NCBI GenBank assembly: GCA_905206365.1
Contig: CAJLHF010000020.1
Span: 1 to 36,637, forward strand
Source: an uncultured Sutterella sp.
GTDB taxonomy: Bacteria > Pseudomonadota > Gammaproteobacteria > Burkholderiales > Burkholderiaceae_F
DNA length: 36,637 bases
Reading direction: 5' to 3'
Below the pieces are notes generated by a model. It had not been told where the DNA came from, ran no database searches, and worked only from the letters and a program-made list of their open reading frames with translations. A program made the translations under genes and the position numbers. Below are positions 18,116 through 25,789 of this stretch, one piece after another (the stretch's first letter is position 1; the number at the start of each line of letters is the position of its first letter).

Positions 18116-18416
18116 CCGGAGGGCGGGACGAAAGACGGAAAGAGGGCGGTCGGGTGTTTGTCCGCCGCCCAACGTGTCGAACGTCTGAGTTTCGGCATGG
18201 ATATTCGGCAAGAAGTCCGTTTTTCTCACCCTCACCCCATTCAGCGGAGAATCCCGTTTTTCTTCCTGTTGCCGTTGCGTGTGATCATGTCTTGTAAGTG
18301 GGTGCTTGCGATCGGATGCGAGATTCGTCGGTCGAGCTCAACGCATGGAAATCGGCCGTTGCCTATGAGCCGAGGTCTGCGGATCTATACTCGCAACCGG
18401 CAAAGGAGGAACTCAC
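18116..18416. other. Gap after res
   Basis: Three hundred bases without a gene follow res. A GGGCGG/CCGCCC inverted repeat (about 18,145-18,172) has a long loop and no T-run. TATACT at 18386-18391 could be a -10 box for the small ORF that follows, but no -35 box stands out. Confidence 0.35.
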
Positions 18417-18521
18417 ATGCTCGACCACATCTTGAAAACCATAACAGACACCATATTTTTAGTTTTCTGTATTCTGTTTTGGTTTGTCATTATCGCGGCG
18501 ATTATCCATTATGTCTTTTAA
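18417..18521 (+). CDS. 34-residue single-span membrane peptide
   Basis: A perfect ribosome-binding site (AAGGAGGA, 18403-18410) lies six bases before an ATG. The ORF encodes a short polar N-terminus ('MLDHILKTITDT') followed by one strongly hydrophobic helix rich in Phe, Ile and Val ('IFLVFCILFWFVIIAAII') and ends 'HYVF'. Its codons are AT-rich compared with its neighbours. I know no family for it. The size and shape fit small stress membrane proteins or type I toxins, but I found no antisense RNA promoter to support a toxin role. Confidence 0.55.
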   Translation: MLDHILKTITDTIFLVFCILFWFVIIAAIIHYVF

Positions 18522-18637
18522 GGTTTGAGACCCCGAAATTGCAGGATGCCTATCCGATTTTTTCGTCCGTCATCGTGGCGATTTGACTGCGTTTTTTTTC
18601 GAATGCTCCGGAAGCACCTCGGTGCGAATCCGGACAC

Positions 18638-19669
18638 TCAGAAAAGGGCCGCTCCCGCCAACACCCGCTGAATGACGATCGTCCACAAGGGAAGCGTCAC
18701 TGCCGACGAGAGAATGTGCGCGGTCGTGACACCCGCGACCGCCGGGGCGTTCCCGCCCATGGCGCTTGCCATCACGTAACAGGACTGAGCGGTCGGAAGC
18801 GCCGCAAAGAGAAGCACGACGGCTGCTCCCATGGGAGAGAGCGGGAAGCAGAAAGCGATCGCGCTCGTGACGAGAAGCGCGGTGACGGGGGCGGCAACGA
18901 GCCGCTCGACGGTGGCGGCGGCGATGAGCCGCGCGTACTTCCGAAGTGCTCCGGCGGTGAGGCCTGCTCCGATGCAAAGAAGTCCGAGCGCAAGCGACGC
19001 GTCCCCGAGGTGTTTGAGCGTTTGTACGAGCGTTTCCGGAAGCGGCAGCCCGAAGCCTTTCCAGAGGAGGCCGCCTACGGTTGCAAGAATCAACGGGTTC
19101 GTGACGACGCCCCTCAGGGTCTTTCGAAGAAGAGCCCGACCGGTGAGGGCCGTGCGGGGCCGGTTGCCTTCCTTCCCGTTCATCTCCCCGCCGTTGTTTC
19201 CGCTTTCAGGAGCCCCTTCGGCCTTCGCCACCGCCCGCGCGAGTTCGGCCGTTGCGAGCGCGTTGCTGATCGGCACCCACACGGCGATGAGGAGCGCAAG
19301 AAGCGCGAGCGCTTCGTCGCCGCCGATACGGGCGGCCAACGCAAAGCCGATGTAGGAATTGAATCGAAACCCGCACTGAAAGACGGACGCGTGCGTTACG
19401 TCGTCGGCTCGGACGAGGTACCGGATTCCCCAGGCAAGCCCCGCCGCAAGGCTCATCGAGAGAACGCCCGCCGCAAGAAAGATCGCCGCGTCGCCGAGTG
19501 CGACGGTGCTCCCTGCCACCGAAAGAAAGAGCATTGCCGGAAGCAGCACGTAAAAGACGAGCTTCTCGGTGCGCAACCAGAAAGTCGATTCCGTGAAAAA
19601 CCGGGCGCGCAGGAAGACGCCGAGGAGGATCACCAGAAAGTCGGGAAGAACGAGAAGAAGGCCGGACAT
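18638..19669 (-). CDS. AEC-family (auxin efflux carrier) permease
   Basis: From the ATG at 19669 the product has 343 residues with about ten hydrophobic segments in two halves. The start 'SGLLLVLPDFLVILLGVFLR' and the pairs 'LVFYVLLPAMLFLSV' and 'LLCIGAGLTAGALRKYARLI' are typical of the family, including the helix-breaking Pro in the first half. A polar loop (about residues 155-180) rich in Gly, Asn and Glu separates the halves. Bacterial AEC members move mono- or dicarboxylates such as malate or malonate. No linked enzyme reveals the substrate. The frame stays open upstream, but the extension overlaps no good start. Confidence 0.88.
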   Translation of the reverse strand: MSGLLLVLPDFLVILLGVFLRARFFTESTFWLRTEKLVFYVLLPAMLFLSVAGSTVALGDAAIFLAAGVLSMSLAAGLAWGIRYLVRADDVTHASVFQCGFRFNSYIGFALAARIGGDEALALLALLIAVWVPISNALATAELARAVAKAEGAPESGNNGGEMNGKEGNRPRTALTGRALLRKTLRGVVTNPLILATVGGLLWKGFGLPLPETLVQTLKHLGDASLALGLLCIGAGLTAGALRKYARLIAAATVERLVAAPVTALLVTSAIAFCFPLSPMGAAVVLLFAALPTAQSCYVMASAMGGNAPAVAGVTTAHILSSAVTLPLWTIVIQRVLAGAALF

Positions 19670-19903
19670 GGGTGGCTTGAGGCGAGAACCGAGCGAGCGG
19701 CGTCGAATGGCGTCGTGCGGCGAAGTTTTGTGAACGACGGGTGAATCGAAAAATTGTACTCCGTCCGACAGGAGCGCTTTTTCAGTACGTGCATCGCCAA
19801 GTTCGCAATCGTGCCTGCAGCTGCGTGCTCGATTCACCTTTTCCGGCCGTCTCTTGCCCGTACTCCCGCTCAACGGCCCGCGCTTTTCGCCTTCCGCGCA
19901 TGG

Positions 19904-20941
19904 TTACCGAACTTCAAACCGCGCTTGCGGGTCCGCCAAAAAGCGTGAGGCTTCCGCGATTTCGCTCGCGTCGCCTTCCTTCAGAATGCAGTACGTCTGG
20001 TCGGGCGCAGCGCCCCGCTCGAAAAGAAGGACGAGTCGCCCGTCGTCCTTGCCGAGATCGGTGATGCCGACGACGGATCCGAACTTGAAGAGTTCGCGGC
20101 GCAGTCGGGCGTTGGCTTCGTTGCGCGCGGCTTCTTTGGAGAGGAGAAGCGCAAAGCGACCGCCCGGCTCCAGCGCTCGGCCCGCAAGGTAGAGCGTGAT
20201 GAGCCCGAGGTCGTACGGACGATAGGCGGCCGCCGCATCGCTCCCTACAGGCGAAACGGCCGCACCCGCGTCGATCCCGCCCGCAAGTGCCAAAAGGAGA
20301 AGTACGGTCGAGGGGCGTTTCGTTAGGAGATTGCGCTCGGCAAAGCGCGGAGCGGGAGCCGTCGCGCGCCCGCGCGTTTTGCGAAGGTGTTCGGCTTGAA
20401 GCAGCAGGACCCGATAGGGGTTGACGTCCCACCCGACGATCCGCCGCACGGGCGTTCGGGCGTAGAGGTGTCGCACGAGGCGCCCCCCTTCCATGAACGG
20501 GTCGAAAAAGCGCGTTTTCGACGTGAGCGGCAGTCCCTCGAGAAGCACGTCAAGAAGCGTGTCGTCGATGTCCGTGGGGAGTCGCCGCGCGGGAAAGCCT
20601 TCCCCGGCGCAAAACGCATGAGCGAGTTCGCGCAAAAACCTGGGGTCCTCGGGAAAGTTCGCGAAAAAGAGTTCGTCGACGGGCTTCATAGCGGCTTCGA
20701 ACTGCCGCACCCGAGCGCCGGAGAGCCCGTCGCGACGAAGGGCATTCAAACAGAGCGTAAAGAATGCCGCAACGGGTTCGTGTCCCGCACGGAGCACCTC
20801 GTCGCGAAGAGCTTCGGCTTCGCGGGCAAAGAGCGCGTGCTCGGGGTAGTCGGTCGGAAAAGACGCAGGAGCGGAGGAGGGCGATGAGGTTGATGATGTT
20901 GACGAGGCCGAAGCGGTGAGGTTCTCGGGTGACATGGGCAT
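19904..20941 (-). CDS. Methyltransferase-fold protein divergent from the McrBC-like operon
   Basis: The 345-aa protein starts with a Ser/Ala-rich tail of about 30 residues. Its middle shows 'FFDPFMEGGRLVRHLYA' and 'RIVGWDVNPYRVLLLQAEHL'. This resembles motif I and the acidic loop of N6-type DNA methyltransferases (DPxxGxG, then DxNP), but the Gly pattern is altered (DPFMEGG). No NPPY/DPPY motif follows: where it would be expected the sequence reads 'AERNLLTKRPSTVLLLLALA'. It may bind a nucleotide without methylating, or act on another substrate. It is divergent from the AAA+ gene across a shared 640-base region. The start is uncertain (ATG 20941 or 20935) because no clear ribosome-binding site is present. 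Confidence 0.65.
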   Translation of the reverse strand: MPMSPENLTASASSTSSTSSPSSAPASFPTDYPEHALFAREAEALRDEVLRAGHEPVAAFFTLCLNALRRDGLSGARVRQFEAAMKPVDELFFANFPEDPRFLRELAHAFCAGEGFPARRLPTDIDDTLLDVLLEGLPLTSKTRFFDPFMEGGRLVRHLYARTPVRRIVGWDVNPYRVLLLQAEHLRKTRGRATAPAPRFAERNLLTKRPSTVLLLLALAGGIDAGAAVSPVGSDAAAAYRPYDLGLITLYLAGRALEPGGRFALLLSKEAARNEANARLRRELFKFGSVVGITDLGKDDGRLVLLFERGAAPDQTYCILKEGDASEIAEASRFLADPQARFEVR

Positions 20942-21580
20942 GGCTTGGTGTAGGAATCGGTTGCCGACGGTGCGTCGGTTCTTCAGTCGATTCTACGGTT
21001 GAACCCGAAGGGGCATCGGGGGGCGAAGGTCGGGCCCAGGGGGAAAGGTCGGGGACGGGCCGCCCGTGTTCCTCCCTTTCTTTTCTCCTCTCTTTCCGCC
21101 TTTTCCTCGCATCCCTTTGTGCGTTTCCCGTGCGGTCCTCTTCGCGTCTTCCGCACCGTCCGCTTTTCAGACGTCTCGGGCAACTCGGACATATCCGGCG
21201 TCGTCGGAGTTCGTCGGGCTTCATGTGAGTTTCGTGCGTCCCACCGAGCCGAAGCGGCGTGCGGCAGCTTCCGTGTCCAAGAGCCCAACAGCCCGCAGTC
21301 CCGGAGCCTTCGAAACTCCGAGGTTTTCCGAAGAGCGGGCTTGACGCGCACGGCGTTCGCGGCTCGTAAAGTTCGTCCTCGCCGTCGGGCGGCCCGCCGC
21401 CCGAGCTCTCCGTTCCCCGTCCTCGTTTCGAGTTCAGCGAAACTCGAGGCACCGGCGAATCCCGCGATTTTTCACGCATCAGTCGTCCCAACGGCGCAGA
21501 CAAATCCCCATTTCGGGTCGGACACCGGAGGGGTACACTCTAAAAATTGCACTCTCCTTTTCGCGTCCGAGGGCTTCGTC
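20942..21580. other. Divergent intergenic region of the McrBC-like locus
   Basis: About 640 bases lie between divergent genes. A frame runs through it in phase with the AAA+ gene, but its composition is not protein-like. TACACT at 21534-21539 is a possible -10 box for the AAA+ gene. GAGGG at 21569-21573, seven bases before ATG 21581, sets its start. No operator repeat is obvious. Confidence 0.4.
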
Positions 21581-24500
21581 ATGTATTCACTTTCTTCGCT
21601 CCTTAAAGTTTTTGCCGACCAAGTCGACAAGGCCGAACTGCGCCGCCTGACAAAGCAGGCCCTCAAGTCGGGCATGACCTTGCAGAAGCTCGTGAAACCA
21701 TCGAGCTTTTTTAAGGGCGAGGCGTTTTATCGACAGTTCGAGCGTTGCATTCTTGAGGGCTGGGCCTTGGAGCGCGGGCTCTTGGGGAAACTTTCTCCGT
21801 ACCCGGTGACGCCCGACGCGGCAGCCCTGAGGCGCGCCTGCCCGGACGTCGACAACATCTTTCCCGGGAACGGCCACTATCCGCACTTCGAGCCCTTGTG
21901 TCGAGTATTGGCCGAAGTGGCAAGGCAGGGCGGATATTCGCCCGAAGCGTACCTGAGGTACGCGCTGATCACGTTGCTCGAAGTCTATCGACGCTATCTG
22001 GTCCCGACGACACAGTTGTCTGTTCGGGCGGACCTCTTCGAAGACGTCGTGCTCGGGTTCTTGTGGTTCGCAAAGAACGAGCCCTTTTCGAAGGAGGCTG
22101 CGGAGAAACTCTTGGAGCGCCTCGGTGAAACGGACGACCATCGACAGGAGCAGTCGTTCCTGGTTCTGTGCAACGTTGAAGAGGCCATGGAAGTCCGTAA
22201 CAGTATCGACTCCGGTGCGAAATCCGAAGCGAACGAAGAGGACGATTCGTCCGATTCCCCCGATTCCTCCGACGAGGAGGAGTCCGCCGAAGCGACTGAA
22301 TCGCCCGCAACCGTCGAGCCCGTCTCAGAGCTCCGCACATCCGTCGCATCCCGCCCCGTGACCCTCTCCGAGATCGGCCGCAGGCTCGACCCCCGGAAGA
22401 CCCGCGCGAAGCGCAAGGCCCGCGCGCAGTATTTGGCCTCGATCAAGGAGGCCACGCTCTCCATGAAGCGTACGCTCGCCGAAAAGGCGGAGGTCGAAGC
22501 CCGTGCCCTCGAGACCGTGAGAGCTGCCAAAGCCCGTGCGCTCGATGCGATGAAGGCCGAGGACGCAACGCCCGAGGCCGAACCTTCCGACCTTTCCGAT
22601 TTTTCCGAACCTCTTGAGTCTCTTGAGTCGCCTAAGCTTCCCGAGACGCCTGAGACACCCGAAGCGCCCGAAGTCTCCGAGGCGATCCAAGAACCCCAAG
22701 CACCCGAAAGCACTCCGACCAGCTCCTCCCCGACCGACCGCTTTGCGGAACTCTTCGCTCTCGATCCGAGCGCCGCGACTCGAACGGTGTTCGACCTTCC
22801 GTGCGCTCCCGAAAGCGGGCACGGTGCATCCTCGGCGACGGACGGGGCGGGGTCGACCTTCGAGCCCGCTCTCTACGAGCGCCTTCCGAAGCCCGCCTAC
22901 GGGCGCGCGCGCGTTCTCGCGTACATGCGTCGTGCGGGAACGTTCATGAACCTCTTTTTCACGCACCGGCTCGACGCGCTTGGGAACTACGTGAAGCACG
23001 ACTTCACGAGCGAATTCCCGCGGCTCGGTGCCGCGAATCTGCGCACGCACCGCAAAGCTCGGCTCCAGGAGGGGGCGTTTTACGTGTGCGATCTGGAGTC
23101 CGACGATTCGTTCGTCAACCGCGACGCGGGTTCGGGCGCTCCGCGCAAGGACTTCGAGCGCGCGATCGATTACGATCGGCTTGCCGCCGAAGGGCGCCTC
23201 CACCCGCTCGAAGACGACGCGGGCTTTCTCGTCGTGCGCCCGCGCTTTGAGGACGTCAACCTCGAAAAAGACGTTCTCGTACGGTTCCGACCCGAAAGTA
23301 CGGAGGTGTCCGATACGGATGCGGACGACGCGGCGGACGAGGGGCTCACGCATCTGCACGTCAGAAGCGTTTCGGTTCTTTTGGCCGTCGGGAACCGTTA
23401 CTACGGTCCCGTGAAATTGAAGGAGGACGGCCAGCAGCGGCCCTACGTAAATCTAGTCACGCGCGACGCGAACGCTCGACGGGGGCTCGTGGCGGGGTTC
23501 CTCCGCGACGACCCCGCGATTCGCACCCTGCGCGCCTCGGAAGAGTGCATCACGGCAAGTTGCCCCGTCGAAATCGCCTTTGCGGCGGGCGCGACGCCGA
23601 AGCTCTTCGACGTCTTGTCGGATGCAACCCTGAGGGAAAAGGTTCTCCCCTCGGTGCTCGCCGCGGGGCCCGAAGTGTGGGCGAATCGGGCGGACGGACT
23701 CTCGGGAGGCGACGCGCAGGAGAGCTCGATCGCATCGCTTCCGCCCGAAGCGGAAGCCTACGTCACGACCGATCCCGCAATCGCGAAGACCCGCCTCATG
23801 CGGATTGCCCGCCTTTTGACCGTGCACCGCATGGGCGCGGAGGCGGCCGAAGTCGTGGGCCGGGCGATTGCGGAGTTGCTCGAAGACTCGCCCGACGCGA
23901 AGAGCCCGGGCGGGCGGATCGTGGGACGGATCGCAAGCCGCATTGCCGCGACGCCCGAACTTGCGAAGAAAATCGAAGGCTACGGAGAGCTCGCCCGCCG
24001 GATCGACGAACTTAAAAACGAAATCGGGCGGCTTGAAACGAGCCTCAAGGCGACGAAATCGGTCGCGGAGCGCGAGGCCGAGCGCGTGCGGCGGGAGGCC
24101 GAGGAGCGAAACCGCACGCTTCTCGACGAAACCGAACGGCTCGAAGCGAGGCTCGAAGAAAAGACGCGCGTTCTCGGGAACATCGAAGCTTCCGCCGATC
24201 TCGTCGCGATGCGCCGCGACTTGGAGGCGTCGCTTGAAAGACTCGCCGAAGAGCAGGAACGCCTGCGTACCGAAGCGAAGGCCGCGGAGGCGTACCTCGA
24301 AAACGCCTTGGAGCGCGCTCGGAACTTTGCCTTCGACGGGGTCTTCGCGGAGAAACTCCTCGAAGCGGCGGGAAGTCGAAAAAAGACGGACGAAAAGCGC
24401 CGGATCGAGACGCGCGTTCGGGAAACGGCCGCAAGTCCCCGTTTTACGGCGGACCCCGTGACGCTTGCGCGCACGCTCGTGGCGGACGTCAAGCGCCGGC

Positions 24501-25774
24501 GCGATTACGACCGACTTACGATTCTGAACCTCTTCATTCTGCTGACCCAAAACTTCCTCACCGTCCTCTCGGGCCCGCCCGGAGCGGGGAAGACGTCGAT
24601 GTCGGTGATTCTCGGGGACGTGCTGGGGCTCACGGAGCGTTCGGGTCGCGTCGAGGGAACCGGGCAAACCGAAGGGACCGAACAAGCCGAGCGTATGAAA
24701 CGAGCGGAACGGTTCCTTCCCGTTTCGGTCGAGCGCGGTTGGACCTCGAAGCGCGACTTCCTCGGGTACTGGAATCCGCTTTCGAAAACCTTTGAGAGTC
24801 CCGATCCCCGACGAAGCGACGCGTTGGCGCTTCTCGACGCCGAAGCACGGGCGAAATTCGACGATCTCGCCTTCGTGATGCTCTTGGACGAAGCGAATCT
24901 TTCCCCCATGGAATACTACTGGGGAGACTTCATGCGGATTTGCGACGATCGGAGCCGCATGAACCGTATCGCCCTCGGGGGCGACGCGCTCTACGACGTG
25001 CCCGATACGTTGCGGTTCTTGGCGACCATCAACTCGGACTTCACGACGGAAAACCTTTCGCCCCGACTCCTCGACCGCGCATCCGTGGTGACGCTCCCCG
25101 AGACGAAGATCGATTTCTCGAGTCTTGCGGATCGGGGAGCCTCGTACGAAACCGACGACGAGCACGCCGAGGAAGCTTCGCGTCCGCCCGTCTCCTGGCG
25201 TGCGATGCGCGCCGCCTTCGGGCCGCGCGCGCACTTCGAGGGCGAAGCCGAAGCGGCGGCACTCCTTGAGGCGGTCGTCGCCGCTTTCCGTGCGACGGGC
25301 GGAGCAACCTCCGTGCGTACGTGTCGGGCGATGCGGGACTATGTGTCGAGCGCCGTGCCGGTCTTCTCCGAAGCGGATGCGGCAAACGGAGCGAACGCAA
25401 TGAAGACGTCTGCGGGTTCGTCGAAATTCGAGAAGCTCTCGAAATTCCCGAATCTCGGTGCGGGTGCGAAAACTTCGATCTCGGCCGCGAGTGCGTCGGC
25501 AAGCGGTTCGGTTCGTGTTGCGGATTCGGAATCGGGCGTCCTCGGGCGTACGGACGACGTGCTCTCGGTGAGCGAAGCCGTTCGTGCGGCGGTCGACTTT
25601 GCGGTGGCGGCGCGTTTGCTTCCCCGCATCGAAGGAAGCGGCGACGCGTACCGCGAGAAACTCGAAACGTTTGCGGAGACGCTTACGGGGCTGGGCCTTG
25701 CTCGCAGCCGCTCGATTCTCGACGGGATCCTCGCGCGCGGGGAAAGCGCTCTCGGTTGGTACCGGTTCTTCTGA
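21581..25774 (+). CDS. Coiled-coil McrB-like AAA+ ATPase
   Basis: The 1,397-aa protein has an N-terminal helical region (1-200), a linker rich in Glu, Pro and Ser (about 205-390), and a central domain. A long coiled coil rich in Glu and Arg follows (about 800-915), then a C-terminal AAA+ module: Walker A 'GPPGAGKT' (998-1005), Walker B 'LLDEANLSPMEYYW' (Asp1103) and sensor 'INSDFTTENLSPRLLDR' (from 1150). DEANLSP is typical of McrB-type motors. The sensor lacks the strict MNTxD motif of GTP-dependent McrB, so it may use ATP. With the nuclease gene 15 bases downstream it forms a McrBC-like type IV restriction pair. The coiled-coil-plus-motor plan recalls the CoCoNuT subclass. The N-terminal part would choose the target. 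Confidence 0.85.
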   Translation: MYSLSSLLKVFADQVDKAELRRLTKQALKSGMTLQKLVKPSSFFKGEAFYRQFERCILEGWALERGLLGKLSPYPVTPDAAALRRACPDVDNIFPGNGHYPHFEPLCRVLAEVARQGGYSPEAYLRYALITLLEVYRRYLVPTTQLSVRADLFEDVVLGFLWFAKNEPFSKEAAEKLLERLGETDDHRQEQSFLVLCNVEEAMEVRNSIDSGAKSEANEEDDSSDSPDSSDEEESAEATESPATVEPVSELRTSVASRPVTLSEIGRRLDPRKTRAKRKARAQYLASIKEATLSMKRTLAEKAEVEARALETVRAAKARALDAMKAEDATPEAEPSDLSDFSEPLESLESPKLPETPETPEAPEVSEAIQEPQAPESTPTSSSPTDRFAELFALDPSAATRTVFDLPCAPESGHGASSATDGAGSTFEPALYERLPKPAYGRARVLAYMRRAGTFMNLFFTHRLDALGNYVKHDFTSEFPRLGAANLRTHRKARLQEGAFYVCDLESDDSFVNRDAGSGAPRKDFERAIDYDRLAAEGRLHPLEDDAGFLVVRPRFEDVNLEKDVLVRFRPESTEVSDTDADDAADEGLTHLHVRSVSVLLAVGNRYYGPVKLKEDGQQRPYVNLVTRDANARRGLVAGFLRDDPAIRTLRASEECITASCPVEIAFAAGATPKLFDVLSDATLREKVLPSVLAAGPEVWANRADGLSGGDAQESSIASLPPEAEAYVTTDPAIAKTRLMRIARLLTVHRMGAEAAEVVGRAIAELLEDSPDAKSPGGRIVGRIASRIAATPELAKKIEGYGELARRIDELKNEIGRLETSLKATKSVAEREAERVRREAEERNRTLLDETERLEARLEEKTRVLGNIEASADLVAMRRDLEASLERLAEEQERLRTEAKAAEAYLENALERARNFAFDGVFAEKLLEAAGSRKKTDEKRRIETRVRETAASPRFTADPVTLARTLVADVKRRRDYDRLTILNLFILLTQNFLTVLSGPPGAGKTSMSVILGDVLGLTERSGRVEGTGQTEGTEQAERMKRAERFLPVSVERGWTSKRDFLGYWNPLSKTFESPDPRRSDALALLDAEARAKFDDLAFVMLLDEANLSPMEYYWGDFMRICDDRSRMNRIALGGDALYDVPDTLRFLATINSDFTTENLSPRLLDRASVVTLPETKIDFSSLADRGASYETDDEHAEEASRPPVSWRAMRAAFGPRAHFEGEAEAAALLEAVVAAFRATGGATSVRTCRAMRDYVSSAVPVFSEADAANGANAMKTSAGSSKFEKLSKFPNLGAGAKTSISAASASASGSVRVADSESGVLGRTDDVLSVSEAVRAAVDFAVAARLLPRIEGSGDAYREKLETFAETLTGLGLARSRSILDGILARGESALGWYRFF

Positions 25775-25789
25775 CGGGGACGGGTTGCG

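Noticed and set aside
18140..18175. GC-rich inverted repeat after res as a terminator
   Set aside because: Stem of only 6 bp with a 15-nt loop and no T-run.
15779..18235. 818-codon open frame on the minus strand
   Set aside because: It lies opposite the res gene, which has all its motifs. The minus-strand translation is Arg/Val/His-rich and has no family features; it is a GC-codon shadow.
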